DNA from: Priestia abyssalis
GTDB taxonomy: Bacteria > Bacillota > Bacilli > Bacillales > Bacillaceae_H
Direction: 5' to 3'
DNA: 64,000 nt
Assembly: GCF_002019595.1 (NCBI RefSeq)
Contig: NZ_KV917369.1
Span: 1,698,417 to 1,762,416 of the forward strand
Shown here one piece after another: positions 27,443 through 36,575 of the stretch. The translations under genes and the position numbers were made by a program. Every line of letters starts with the position of its first letter. Position 1 is the first letter of the stretch. Below the pieces are notes generated by a model. That model was not told the DNA's origin and made no database searches. It saw nothing but the letters and a program-made list of their open reading frames with translations.

Positions 27443-28789
27443 ATGAAGGTTTCTGTAAAAACCTCCCTTTTCTATGGATTGGGAAGTCTTGGTCAAAATT
27501 TTATTTATGTTCTAGTTGTTAGCTATTTAATGGTCTACTATACAGATTATTTTGGACTGGCTCCTGCTGCAGTAGGAACACTGTTTCTTGTTGCAAGAAT
27601 ATGGGATGCTTTAGACGATCCAATCATCGGGCTACTCGTTGATAATACCAAATCGAAATACGGTAAATTTAGGCCCTATCTCCTCTATACTCCAGTTATT
27701 ATGGCGGCCTTTACTGTTCTCCTGTTTTTACAACCGGATTTAAGCTCTACAGCTAAAATTATTTATGCATATGTCACCTATATTATGTGGGGGATGAGTT
27801 ATACCATTTTGGATGTTCCGTATTGGTCTATGACAGCTACCATTACAGATGATCCAAAGGAAAGAACAAAAGTTGTCATGGTTCCAAGAGTGATGGCCAT
27901 CATAGCAGCTATCAGTGTTTCCGTAATAACACTGCCCCTTGTAAAGGCATTAAACAGCTGGTTACTTGTGGCACTTATCTATTCAGTTATATGTGTTCTC
28001 TTTTTTGGGATCACTTTTTGGAACGTAAAAGAAAAAGTAAACATCACCAAAAAAGAGAAATACACGTTAAAAGATGCAGGACGAATTCTTAAATCCAATC
28101 GACCTCTGCAGTTAATCCTTTTAACGTTATTGATCGGTGATTTAACTATGAACCTTCGTGGTGCCTTTTCATTGTATTATTTTAAATATTATTTGAACGC
28201 AGAAAAGCTTTTTCCTTTATACTCATTGGTGACGATGCTTCCAATCCTAATAGGTGCGTTACTATCCCCGATTGTCTCAAAGAAAATCGGCAAGAGGATG
28301 ACGGCAATCGGTGGGAATGCAGCTTATGGTAGTGGCTTTATTCTTTTATTCTTCTTAGGCAAAAACATTGTGTTATTATTTGTGATTTCAGGTTTAAGTA
28401 CTTTATTTTTTGGTCTTTCCATGATTGCGATGAGTGCGATGGTTGCAGACTGTGTTGAATACGGAGAATGGCGAACTGGAAAAAGAGCGGAAGGGACGGT
28501 GTTTTCCACCAATACGTTCCGTTCTAAGTTTGCAGATGCTTTAGGTGGTGCAATGGGAGCATATGCCCTTTCATTTATCGGTTACATTCCGAACCAAGCA
28601 CAAACAGATACAACGATGTCATGGATGCACTTGTTCTTTACGATTATTCCAGGCATCTTCATGCTGGTCGCCGTTCTACCTTTAATAAAATACGAACTGA
28701 CAGAAACCTTCTATAATAAAATTCTAGCCGAAATTAAAATAAGACGAGAAGGCAATCTTCTTCAAGAAGTGTCTGATAAAAGCAGTTAA
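27443..28789 (+). CDS. GPH-family sugar:cation symporter
   Basis: About 448 residues and 12 transmembrane segments. The glycoside-pentoside-hexuronide symporter pattern is clear: FYGLGSLGQNFIY near the start, RIWDALDDPIIGLLVDNTKSKYGKFRPY (cation site region), LDVPYWSM and the late MVADCVEYGEWRTGKRAEGTVFS. ATG 27443 is set by AGGAGG 8 bases upstream; the longer frame to 27422 lacks a ribosome binding site. It probably imports the glucoside or disaccharide released by the divergent GH3 enzyme. The gene lies between two IS6-type ends (27086 and 28807), suggesting it travelled or was rearranged with them. Confidence 0.9.
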   Translation: MKVSVKTSLFYGLGSLGQNFIYVLVVSYLMVYYTDYFGLAPAAVGTLFLVARIWDALDDPIIGLLVDNTKSKYGKFRPYLLYTPVIMAAFTVLLFLQPDLSSTAKIIYAYVTYIMWGMSYTILDVPYWSMTATITDDPKERTKVVMVPRVMAIIAAISVSVITLPLVKALNSWLLVALIYSVICVLFFGITFWNVKEKVNITKKEKYTLKDAGRILKSNRPLQLILLTLLIGDLTMNLRGAFSLYYFKYYLNAEKLFPLYSLVTMLPILIGALLSPIVSKKIGKRMTAIGGNAAYGSGFILLFFLGKNIVLLFVISGLSTLFFGLSMIAMSAMVADCVEYGEWRTGKRAEGTVFSTNTFRSKFADALGGAMGAYALSFIGYIPNQAQTDTTMSWMHLFFTIIPGIFMLVAVLPLIKYELTETFYNKILAEIKIRREGNLLQEVSDKSS

Positions 28790-28806
28790 TGAGCTTAATA
28801 TTAAAT

Positions 28807-28820
28807 GGTTCTGGTGCAAA
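28807..28820. repeat. IS6-type terminal repeat (left-end orientation)
   Basis: GGTTCTGGTGCAAA begins 17 bases after the transporter stop and is the exact complement of 27086-27099. Confidence 0.55.
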
Positions 28821-28887
28821 AACTGCAAGACAATTGCAGTGAATCTCTAAATCTTGGACATACGGATACTGTGATTCTAAAAAATAA

Positions 28888-28930
28888 AAACCCTACCTTA
28901 ATGAGAAAAAGGTAGGGTTTGCGCTTTTTT
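28888..28930 (+). terminator. Terminator downstream of the GPH transporter
   Basis: AAACCCTACCTT/AAGGTAGGGTTT 12-bp stem, followed after GCGC by TTTTTT. Confidence 0.85.
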
Positions 28931-28960
28931 GCTAATGCATCTCCTATTTACCCTTAGTTA

Positions 28961-29023
28961 ACATAACGCTGATTAGAAGCAATCAAAACAGGCTTAGATT
29001 TAATAGAATCTAAGCCTGTTTTG
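28961..29023 (+). repeat. Repeat A, copy 2, with variable hairpin
   Basis: ACATAACGCTGATTAGAAGC, then AATCAAAA, runs into a long hairpin AAAACAGGCTTAGATT/AATCTAAGCCTGTTTT. Compare 22335 and 43605. Confidence 0.75.
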
Positions 29024-29028
29024 TGTTT

Positions 29029-29046
29029 ATAAAAGTGTACTTTTAT
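29029..29046. repeat. Dispersed dyad ATAAAAGTGTACTTTTAT
   Basis: An 8-bp-arm dyad related to TTCGTAAAAGTACACTTTTATGAA at 6658 and to those at 22614, 36397 and 39890. It may be a serine-recombinase half-site pair. The rest of 29047-29210 is AT-rich with a T14 run and nothing recognisable. Confidence 0.5.
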
Positions 29047-29210
29047 GAATAGATTTGTAGCTATGTTAATCGAATGCTTTAATCTGTTTTAATATTCGTT
29101 TTTTTTTTTTTTACATTTATTGGTACATCTTTTTGTGGCGGAGGGATTAAGTTAAAGGTATTTTACACCTGGTTGCAGAATATCTTTTTATTTAAAAGGG
29201 GGGAGGCCAA

Positions 29211-29756
29211 ATGATTATTCGAAAAGCTACCGAGTACGATGTTATGGGAATCGCTCGTGTTCATGTAGATAGTTGGAAAGCGACATATAAAGGAATTATC
29301 TTTGATGATTATCTAGAAAAGATTTCTTATGAAGGCCGATATGATAGCTGGCGGAAGTCTTTAGCGGATAAAAGTCAAAACACATATGTAGCTGTTGATG
29401 TTTACGATGGGATTGTGGGATTCGCTTCGTATGGAGCCAACCGATCTGAAAAGCAACGTTCTCGTTATCAAGGAGAACTGTATGCTATCTATATTCTGAA
29501 TAATTACCAGCAAACTGGCGTTGGAAAAGACCTATTAAAAGCAGTGGTGGAAAACTTCCTTGCTGATAATATTAGGTCCATGTCTGTATGGGTGCTAGCG
29601 AATAATCCTTCTCGGTCTTTTTATGAGCATTTCGACGCCAAAGTAATTGAGAGTATTCAAATTAAACGTGGGGAGCAGGACTTAGAAGAAATCTCCTATG
29701 GTTGGGAGGATTTAAATCAATTACTGTCTAACCATTACCCTACCTTAAGTACGTAA
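29211..29756 (+). CDS. GNAT-family N-acetyltransferase
   Basis: 181 residues with an N-terminal IRKATEYDVMGIARVHVDSWKATYKGI, typical of YkkB/RimI-like acetyltransferases. The central strand is GELYAIYILNNYQQTGVGKDLLKA, with the acetyl-CoA loop QQTGVGKDL (about residues 100-108), and the C-terminal NNPSRSFYEHFDAK is the usual alpha4-beta6 segment. A strong ribosome binding site (GGGGGGAGG) precedes ATG 29211. It is monocistronic and the substrate is unknown. Confidence 0.9.
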   Translation: MIIRKATEYDVMGIARVHVDSWKATYKGIIFDDYLEKISYEGRYDSWRKSLADKSQNTYVAVDVYDGIVGFASYGANRSEKQRSRYQGELYAIYILNNYQQTGVGKDLLKAVVENFLADNIRSMSVWVLANNPSRSFYEHFDAKVIESIQIKRGEQDLEEISYGWEDLNQLLSNHYPTLST

Positions 29757-30177
29757 GCGATACACAAGAGGAATATATCATAAACGGTGAGACACATACA
29801 TGATACATCTCTTTCTTTTTGCAACTGAACATGCGGTAGAGGAAGTTAAAAACTGTCTTTTACGAATAAACTTCTTATATATTCATATAGAGTATTATTA
29901 TCTACAGCAAGCACCTTTTCATGTGATTTTCTGTGAAAACCTTGTAATTTTTCTTAAACTGTTGGGCATCCTGTTATTATTCTCATTGCAAATTCTCACT
30001 GTAAGCCCTATTCAAAAGGTTGCTGGTCTTAATAACGATCAGCAACTTTTTTCATGTCGTCAAAATAAAAAAGAGGCACCGTTTTAAACGATACCCCTTT
30101 TTGGGATTTTGCTGTGCAAATTTGTTTTTTCTCGCAATTAAAGAAGCCGGTCCCTTTATTGGTACCGACCCTCTGAA
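29757..30177. terminator. Intergenic stretch with terminator at 30014-30052
   Basis: AAAAGGTTGCTG/CAGCAACTTTT stem with TTTTTT at 30014-30052. Overlapping frames of about 80-95 codons here have no ribosome binding site and run through this hairpin; I see no gene. Further weak GC-rich stems lie at about 30068-30170 before the convergent lipoprotein gene. Confidence 0.6.
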
Positions 30178-30501
30178 TTACTCATCTTTATTATCCGCAT
30201 CATTTATATCTTTTGCATCTTCTATTGCATCTTCCGGATCTGGCTGCGCATCTTTTTCGTCATCTTGATTCATCGTATCATTTTCATCGACGCCAGGTGC
30301 CATATCGTTTTCAGGATCTGTATCGCCATTCAGATCATTTTTATCGTTTGTTCCGTTCATATCATTCGTACCTTCATCTACTGGAGCTTGTTCCTCATTT
30401 GGCTCTTCCTCTGGAGGAGGCTCCTGATTAAAGTTACAACCCACTAACATCATAGTGGATAAAAAGGTACCTGTTAGCATAAGAAACCATTTTTTACTCA
30501 T
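30178..30501 (-). CDS. Small acidic lipoprotein
   Basis: 107 residues. A lipoprotein signal (KKWFLMLTGTFLSTMMLVGC, lipobox LVGC) anchors Cys22 to the membrane. The mature part is a low-complexity acidic tail rich in Asp, Glu, Asn and Pro (repeated ND, DEN, PED) with no folded-domain signature. ATG 30501 (not 30507) is at the right distance from AAAGGGG. Similar acidic lipoproteins of Bacillus have no known function; surface charge or cation binding can only be guessed. Confidence 0.8.
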   Translation of the reverse strand: MSKKWFLMLTGTFLSTMMLVGCNFNQEPPPEEEPNEEQAPVDEGTNDMNGTNDKNDLNGDTDPENDMAPGVDENDTMNQDDEKDAQPDPEDAIEDAKDINDADNKDE

Positions 30502-30657
30502 GGTCATTCCCCTTTCTTAATTTATACATGACCTTTAGGTCTTTGCTTATCGTTCCCCATATGTATGAAATCATGAGTGATTTTTCCAAAATAAAATCTA
30601 AGAGAAGTCTTTTTATAATAACTCCTTCTTAATAAAAATGTAGTTTATATAAAATCT

Positions 30658-31885
30658 CACTAGTGTCGCATAAATAAGTTCTAAATTTTCTGTTTTCATT
30701 TTTTCTCTAAAAAGAGAAAAAATGAAAACAGGCAAACAAAGGTAGTGAACATCCATTTTTTTACTATAACCTTTGGCAAATGCGACAGAGACATAAAAAG
30801 CTTATGGAACGCTATTATTTTTGATTTTGCGTAACCAAATGTGTGCTGGTTTCCATAAAGCAGCTTTTAAATAACGACTGATTTGTACAGCTCAGCGATT
30901 TCGTCTGCGCTCAAATCAAAGCGATTGGTGAGTAAATGGAGCTCGTTACCTTTTGAATCCAGTACGTTAATCAAGCTAAACACATTTTCAGACCGATTTT
31001 GTGTGGTGCCAATGACGACCATTTCATCTGATAAGACTGACGAACTTTCTGGTAATTCGAATGCTTCAAGCTGACGTACAACCGCATTTTTACGTAAACG
31101 GGAGACGAAGAAATAGCCTTCATCTGTCATGCGATCAAATCGATCATAATCCAAGTATCCACGGTCAAACACGTACATGCATTCTTTGTCATCGACTAGT
31201 ACTTCAAGCTGACCACGGTCATGTTCTTTCGCATTGGTAAGCACCGTTTGATCTGGATAGAGTAGCCTTTTTCCATAAAGACAAGTCGTAAATGGAGCTT
31301 AACACCAGATTTCGTTTTACGGAATGTTGCCCACTTATGATGGTTCAAGTTCAATGGTAATGTACTCGAATCAATGATTTTCAGTGGCGTTGTCGTTTTT
31401 CGTCTTGTTGGAAAATCAGCCTTGGCGTGAATTTGTCCTACCAAATCAAGAAAAATGTGTTGAAGGAACTCAATCGGAATCTAATTTAATCGTCTTCCTA
31501 ATTGAGAGAAGCTAATGGAATCGAGGTTCGTTGCGTTCTGCAATTCTTCGAAAAAAACGCAATCGCTTAATGCGCGTAAACTCTCTGTTTCATGAAGCTG
31601 CGCATACAACAGTAATCTCATAAATGAAGCCATATGAAGCTTCTTTGTATAGTAGTCTAATTGATGGATTTTCACCTGTTCTTCAAATAATGAAATGGAA
31701 ATCGGTGAAAACCATTGTTCAAATGATGTTTTTCGTGTAAACTTATCCATGCGTTTGTCCTTTATTTTGGATTTGGATAGGTTACTACCGCCAAACCATT
31801 ATAAAGGATTTTTTTGTGCACAGATATAATGACAGAACATTTAGATTTATCATTTGTGTTGAATTATTTTAATGCGACACTAGTG
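30658..31885 (-). mobile_element. Degenerate IS4-family element
   Basis: The ends are a 14-bp inverted repeat, CACTAGTGTCGCAT (30658-30671) and its complement (31872-31885). The transposase inside is frameshifted and internally deleted. A perfect 17-bp stem with a 6-base loop at 30691-30730 lies inside the downstream end and probably terminates transposase mRNA. Confidence 0.8.
30801..31750 (-). pseudogene. IS4-family transposase, broken
   Basis: Three minus-strand pieces in different frames make one IS4 (IS231-like) transposase. The N-terminus is KFTRKTSFEQWFSPISISLFEEQ, ending NLDSISFSQLGRRLN (31750-31481). The middle is STLPLNLNHHKWATFRKTKSGVKLHL with its catalytic Asp in IIDSSTL (31444-31196). 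The third piece is YVFDRGYLDYDRFD ... IAELYKS (31244-30867). The essential Y-(2)-R-(3)-E-(6)-K region normally starting YKSRW is deleted, and the frame resumes with AALWKPAHIWLRK near the end. It cannot be active. Confidence 0.85.
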
Positions 31886-32453
31886 GATAAAAATGAACAA
31901 ACGCTAATCCCTTAGTTCAGCTTTTTTATAACCCAACAGCTTTGTAAAGTGACAATAAACTGTTTATTTACAAAAAGAATTTTTAAAATTTTTAGGTTTT
32001 ATTATGAAAGATCAGCATCCGTTCGCTTATTAGACTAATAAGCGAACGATTTTTTTGTATTTGGAATGATTGGGTGTGAAAGAAGATGCAGCCTTTTGTT
32101 GAGAGGCAATCTAGATTACTGCTAGTGCACGATGCTATTGAATGTTTTTTATGAAATCAAAGATGGAGGAAGAGCTCATTGCATTTGGATTCTCCCTATC
32201 TCGCAAATTTTAAGGATAGCGTTAAATGAATTGTTCTATAAAGAGTGATGTAAAATTAAGGAAAACATGATAGAATCAACATGTGTGGGTAATACCATAA
32301 TTAAATAATGAAAAGGAGGCCGTCACGCCATGATTATCAAGTGGATCAAACTAAGATAATTAAAGGTGCAGGCCAAAATACTCCGTTGAGAGGTTATTGA
32401 TCTGCGCCTCACAAAGCGCGATGTGAACATAAAAATAACGGAGGAGATAGAAC
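31886..32453. terminator. Intergenic stretch with strong hairpin at 32020-32056
   Basis: CGTTCGCTTATTAG/CTAATAAGCGAACG is a perfect 14-bp inverted repeat around one base, followed by ATTTTTTT. Nothing else is recognisable in this 570-base gap except the ribosome binding site of the next gene. Confidence 0.6.
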
Positions 32454-33299
32454 ATGAAAGAACAATTGCTGAAAATAAACCAAGTGGAAATCAATACAGA
32501 GAGCTTTGGAAACCCCGAGGATCCTGCAGTACTTTTGATCATGGGGGCAATGTCCTCACTTGACTGGTGGGATGAGGAGTTCTGTCAGCGTCTTGCTGAG
32601 GAGGGGAGATTCGTCATCCGATACGATCATCGTGATCTGGGAAAATCAACGGTTTACGAACAAGGGACATCCAATTATACGATCACAGATCTGGCAGACG
32701 ATGCCATTGGTGTCCTGGATGCCTACTCGATCCAGAAGGCTCATGTCACAGGCATGTCTCTTGGCGGGATGATCGGACAGATTATGGCTGTAAAGAATCC
32801 TGAACGCGTTTTGAGCCTGTCGATTATTGCATCAAGTGTATTCGGAACAGCGCAGGCCGAACTTCCGCAGATGAACCAGCGCATATTGGATCATCATGCA
32901 AAGAGTGCTTTAGTCGATTGGTCAGACCGGGAATCTTCCATCACTTACCTTGCAGAGGGCTGGAAGACGCTATCTGGTGCCAAACCATTTGAAAAAGAGA
33001 GAATGTATCTTCTCGCTGAAAGAGAATATAGCCGCGCCAAACAAATACAAAGCCGGTTCAATTATACTCTGCTTGGTGGCGGAGAAGAGTACTTGGATCG
33101 TATGGGAGAAATAGACGTGCCGACAGTTATCATTCATGGAACAGATGATCCGGCGCTTCCGTTTGAACATGGCCTGGCTCTTGCTAAAGCTATTCCTCAT
33201 GCAGAATTAGTGACTCTTGAAGGAACGGGGCATGAAATTCATTCTGCAGACTGGGGCAAGATTATCGAATCAGTCATAAAGGTCAGTTCCACGCGATAA
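32454..33299 (+). CDS. Alpha/beta-fold hydrolase
   Basis: 281 residues. The catalytic triad can be placed: the nucleophile Ser in VTGMSLGGMIG (nucleophile elbow, about residue 102), Asp in IIHGTDDPALP and His in EGTGHEIH near the end. The oxyanion region is LLIMGAMSSLDWW and the strand RYDHRDLGKST is typical of the aclacinomycin methylesterase/RdmC-like and haloperoxidase-like esterase group. The start follows CGGAGGAG. It is a lone gene; the substrate is probably a small ester but cannot be named. Confidence 0.88.
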   Translation: MKEQLLKINQVEINTESFGNPEDPAVLLIMGAMSSLDWWDEEFCQRLAEEGRFVIRYDHRDLGKSTVYEQGTSNYTITDLADDAIGVLDAYSIQKAHVTGMSLGGMIGQIMAVKNPERVLSLSIIASSVFGTAQAELPQMNQRILDHHAKSALVDWSDRESSITYLAEGWKTLSGAKPFEKERMYLLAEREYSRAKQIQSRFNYTLLGGGEEYLDRMGEIDVPTVIIHGTDDPALPFEHGLALAKAIPHAELVTLEGTGHEIHSADWGKIIESVIKVSSTR

Positions 33300-33734
33300 C
33301 ATGATTGATTGATTAAAAATCCTGTTTAATATGATTTTTTGGACGCAGGGTAGTTGAATAAGGAGCTTAGTTTGCCTGTGGATTTAAAATAAAGTTATCC
33401 CGTTTATAAAAAAGCTGCACCGTTTTACCCCTTTGGATACGGGTTATCTAAAGGGGAGTTTTTATGGTGAAAAGGATAAGAACATCTGAATTGACCTATC
33501 GATTAAGGAACTGCTGAGTAATAATAAGTTATTCCATTAAAGGGCGCTATCCTAGAACAAGGATAAGCGTTCATTTTTCATTTTAAGGCCAGTTTGCTGA
33601 GGAACGTTTTCAATACAATTGGAGACTATATTAAAATATAGCATCAAAATTGTGAAGATTTTCACTTAAATAAACGGGTTAGTTGAGGATGCACCATGTA
33701 AACGTAATTAAAAAGCTAAAGCCTATACTAGTCT
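33300..33734. terminator. Intergenic stretch with three hairpins
   Basis: ACCCCTTTGGATA/TATCTAAAGGGG with GTTTTT (33427-33463) terminates the hydrolase. A stem GCGCTATCCT/AGGATAAGCG lies near 33543-33572 in a TTATTCCATTAAAGGGCGCT context that recurs at 34949. AAAAGCTAAAG/CTTTAGCTTTTT (33711-33743) terminates the convergent HxlR gene. Confidence 0.65.
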
Positions 33735-34085
33735 TTAGCTTTTTATATATTCTTTATATTTCTTCCCCCACTCGCCCATACTATTCAATATAGGAATAAA
33801 GCTTTTTCCTAAAGGTGTTAGCGAGTATTCTACTTTTGGAGGGACTTCTTTATATACTTCTCTGTGAATCATTTGATCTTCTTCTAATTCTCTCAACTGA
33901 CGTGTCAGTATTCCTTTTGAAATACCAGGTAACAACCTTTGAAGTTCATTAAATCTTCTTGTCTGTGTGCTTAAATGCCATAGAATGATGATTTTCCATT
34001 TTCCCGCAATGATGTCTTGAGTTTGTGTAACTGGACAAACCTCTATCTGTTCTTCTGGAGGTTCACTGAACCGACTTCGTGCCAT
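33735..34085 (-). CDS. HxlR-family transcriptional regulator
   Basis: 116 residues, a single winged-helix domain. [59 protein letters not shown] is the HxlR signature, including the conserved Cys near the N-terminus (CPV), which in YodB/CatR-type members senses quinones or diamide. ATG 34085 is placed correctly behind AGAGGTG; the 3-codon extension is not needed. It is divergent from a quinone oxidoreductase gene, which it probably represses. Confidence 0.9.
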   Translation of the reverse strand: MARSRFSEPPEEQIEVCPVTQTQDIIAGKWKIIILWHLSTQTRRFNELQRLLPGISKGILTRQLRELEEDQMIHREVYKEVPPKVEYSLTPLGKSFIPILNSMGEWGKKYKEYIKS

Positions 34086-34232
34086 AATAAACACCTCTCT
34101 TTCTTAATGGTACTATTTTTGTGACTATGTTATAAAAAAATGACTACTTTTAAAAAAATATCTAAGACTATAATATTAGATTAAGCTTAATAATCAAATG
34201 AAAAATTATTAAATAACAGGAGGTTCTTTGAA

Positions 34233-34817
34233 ATGAAACACCTTATTGTTTATGCACATCCCAACCCTGAAAGCTTAAATCATTCTATCTTAGATACAAC
34301 AGTTAATACATTAAAGAAAAACGGTCACGAAGTTGTTGTGCGTGATTTATATGCACTTGATTTTCAACCTGTACTGAAACCAGAAGATACGGAAGCTATG
34401 AAAGCAGGACAAACTCCTAATGATATTAAAACGGAACAAGAATTTATTACTGAAGCAGACGTTATAACATTTATTTATCCTATTTGGTGGACAGGTCTTC
34501 CAGCCATTCTTAAAGGATATGTAGACCGAGTATTTGCATACGGATTTGCTTATGTTCCAGGTGAAGAAGGGATCATTAAACTGTTGAAAGGTAAAAAAGG
34601 TCTTATCATCAATACTCATGGCACTCCTAATGAGATTTATGATGAAATTGGGATGACAGCAGGTCTGAAAGTCACGTCTGATATTGGAATATTTGATTTT
34701 ACTGGAATTGAGCCTGTGGAACATTTACTATTCGGAAGTATTGGATACCTTGATGAAGAAGCATATAAAGGGATGTTAAAGAAAGTTGAAGATACAATTA
34801 ATTCCCATTTCTCATAA
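34233..34817 (+). CDS. NAD(P)H-dependent flavodoxin-like quinone oxidoreductase
   Basis: 194 residues of the flavodoxin-like NQO/KefF/MdaB group. The N-terminal LIVYAHPNPESLNHSI binds the FMN/FAD phosphate, VITFIYPIWWTGLPAILKGYVDRVFAYGFAY forms the isoalloxazine site, and NTHGTPNEIYDEIG follows. The enzyme reduces quinones or nitro/azo compounds by two electrons. The ribosome binding site is CAGGAGG. The divergent HxlR gene and the 147-base shared promoter region, with repeated TGACTA(T/C) near 34120-34145, point to induction by electrophiles (inference). A terminator follows. Confidence 0.9.
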   Translation: MKHLIVYAHPNPESLNHSILDTTVNTLKKNGHEVVVRDLYALDFQPVLKPEDTEAMKAGQTPNDIKTEQEFITEADVITFIYPIWWTGLPAILKGYVDRVFAYGFAYVPGEEGIIKLLKGKKGLIINTHGTPNEIYDEIGMTAGLKVTSDIGIFDFTGIEPVEHLLFGSIGYLDEEAYKGMLKKVEDTINSHFS

Positions 34818-34834
34818 ACGTATAGAAGTATTAG

Positions 34835-34867
34835 AAATGACTGCTCCTAATCGAGTAGTCATTTTTT
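34835..34867 (+). terminator. Terminator of the oxidoreductase gene
   Basis: AAATGACT-GCT...AGTAGTCATTT stem followed by TTTT. Confidence 0.75.
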
Positions 34868-35004
34868 AGAAAGGTTCTTATTCCACTATCGAGGGGATAC
34901 GTTAGTTGAAGTAGAATTAAGTGATTTTAACTAAAGTCATATTTAGTTATTCCATTAAAAGGCGCTTTCTGGAGTAAGGTAATTATTGGTATGTCAACAC
35001 TAAA

Positions 35005-35838
35005 CTAGACAAATTTTTTAAGGTGTTCAAGTTTATAATCAATTGGACTCACATAACCAAGTGTTCCATGAATTCGAATGTGATTAAACCAGTGAACATA
35101 GTCATGTAATTCCCTTGTTAATTCTTCTAAACTATCAAAATGTTGACCTTTCATAAACTCTGTTTTAATGATTTTAAACGTTGCTTCAGCGACGGCGTTG
35201 TCATATGGGCAGCCCTTCATGCTTAAAGATCGTTGAATGTTAAACGTCTCTAACGCATCGTCCATTAGCTTATTTTTAAACTCATTCCCGCGATCCGTAT
35301 GGAAAAGCTGAATGTTACGGAGATCACCCTTGATAGAGGCGAAGGCACGATAGACGAGTAACGCATCTTTGTTCAGACCTGCGCTGTAACCCACGATTTC
35401 CCGATTAAAGAGATCGACAAATACACATACGTAATGCCATTTTTGTTTGACTCTTACGTACGTCAAATCGCTGACGATCGCTGTCATCTCTTCTTCTTGG
35501 TCGAACTTGCGGTTTAGTTCATTCTTCTGTTCGGATTCATTACAGGATTTCGCATGTGGTTTAAATTGAGCTATGGTGTAAGTAGACACAAGGCCCTGTT
35601 CTTGCATAATGCGCCCAATTCTCCGTCTAGAAACGATGCGCCCACGCTTTTTTAATTCGACTTTGATTTTGCGTGTTCCATAATTTTGACGACTCGCTTG
35701 GAAAATATCGATGACATCTGAGGTCACGTCATCCACTGCTGCTCTTTCTTTAGATTCATAATAGTAGGTGCTTCTAGGCAGTTGTAGGACTTTGCACATT
35801 GCTGATATCGAGTATTTATGTTGATTATTCTTGATCAC
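35005..35838 (-). CDS. IS3-family transposase OrfB
   Basis: 277 residues. An HTH_21-type N-terminal region (YSISAMCKVLQLPRSTYYY ... YGTRKIKVELKKRG) precedes an rve integrase core. DDE residues are seen in IVSDLTYVRV (Asp), LFHTDRGNEF (Asp) and NAVAEATFKIIKTE (Glu). A GTG start at 35838 lies two bases after orfA; as in other IS3 elements the active product is probably an OrfAB fusion made by frameshifting. Confidence 0.93.
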   Translation of the reverse strand: MIKNNQHKYSISAMCKVLQLPRSTYYYESKERAAVDDVTSDVIDIFQASRQNYGTRKIKVELKKRGRIVSRRRIGRIMQEQGLVSTYTIAQFKPHAKSCNESEQKNELNRKFDQEEEMTAIVSDLTYVRVKQKWHYVCVFVDLFNREIVGYSAGLNKDALLVYRAFASIKGDLRNIQLFHTDRGNEFKNKLMDDALETFNIQRSLSMKGCPYDNAVAEATFKIIKTEFMKGQHFDSLEELTRELHDYVHWFNHIRIHGTLGYVSPIDYKLEHLKKFV

Positions 35839-35840
35839 GT

Positions 35841-36125
35841 TTACTTTCGTCCTAGTATCAGCGCGGCTTGCTTTAAAATATCGTTCTCCATTTGAAGTTG
35901 CTTAATTTCTTTTCGGAGTTTATTTAATTCCCGTTCTTCAGGGGACAGATTATCTTTTTCTTTGAACGATCCGGAAGCCTGACTTTGATTCACCCACTTA
36001 TCTAATGAAGAAGGTGTTAAGTCATATTCCCGGATGATTTCCTTTCTTGGCTTTCCGCTAAGATAAAGTTGAACCATCTGCTCTTTAAACTCAGGTGTAA
36101 ATATTCTTCTGGTTTTTTTCGTCAT
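35841..36125 (-). CDS. IS3-family transposase OrfA
   Basis: 94 residues. A helix-turn-helix (RRIFTPEFKEQMVQLYLSGKPRKEIIREYDLTPSSLDKW) precedes a leucine-zipper-like helix (ELNKLRKEIKQLQMENDILKQAALIL). It is complete and ends just before orfB. Confidence 0.92.
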   Translation of the reverse strand: MTKKTRRIFTPEFKEQMVQLYLSGKPRKEIIREYDLTPSSLDKWVNQSQASGSFKEKDNLSPEERELNKLRKEIKQLQMENDILKQAALILGRK

Positions 36126-36194
36126 AGTAGATTCTCCCCTGCAGTATTTACTGTATTCTACTTGACCTTAACTTTTCTGTCCAACTCAGTGTAG

Positions 36195-36491
36195 CCTATT
36201 CATATTTATGGACTGAACGGTAAAAACCGATTAGTCCATTTCTTCTCAATAAGGTCTACCCTATTGGGAAGATTGCGATTTATTGATTTTCAAGTCTTTA
36301 AAGCGTCTCAAATACACTTATCAAAAATGTTTAAATGGTATTTACCCCCATAGTGGCCCCTCATCCTTCGAATCGTTTCCGTACCCCTATATACGCTCGT
36401 AAAAGTACACTTATAAAAAAAAGAAAGGACTCTAAGGATTATTCCTTAGAGTCCCTTCCTGTAAAATAACCACTAATATTTACGTTTATTT
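36195..36491. repeat. Intergenic stretch with recombinase-type dyad and hairpin
   Basis: CTCGTAAAAGTACACTTATAAA (split around 36396-36417) is another member of the dispersed dyad family. It is followed by a strong stem GGACTCTAAGG/CCTTAGAGTCC (about 36429-36457). No gene is present. Confidence 0.5.
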
Positions 36492-36565
36492 TACAGCTTT
36501 TTTTAATTCCTTACCTGGTTTAAAAGCTGGAGCCTTACAAGCAGGAATCTGCATTTCTGCACCAA
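36492..36565 (-). pseudogene. 3' fragment of an HU gene
   Basis: Read on the minus strand it gives [26 protein letters not shown] and a stop. This is the C-terminus of the HU protein encoded at 44284-44556 ([25 protein letters not shown]). It is fused at about 36566 to an unrelated fragment on the other strand. Confidence 0.85.
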
Positions 36566-36575
36566 TTTCGCTTAT

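Larger units (their letters stand above)
34994..36194 (-). mobile_element. IS3-family insertion sequence (IS150-like)
   Basis: It contains overlapping-type orfA and orfB on the minus strand. Related ends: left ACACTAAACTAGACAAAT and, on the other strand at the right, ACACTGAGTTGGACAGAA. Both genes are intact. Exact termini and any target duplication are uncertain. Confidence 0.82.

Noticed and set aside
29800-30268. Two ORFs of 82-95 codons
   Set aside because: They have no ribosome binding site and cross a clear terminator hairpin at 30014-30052.
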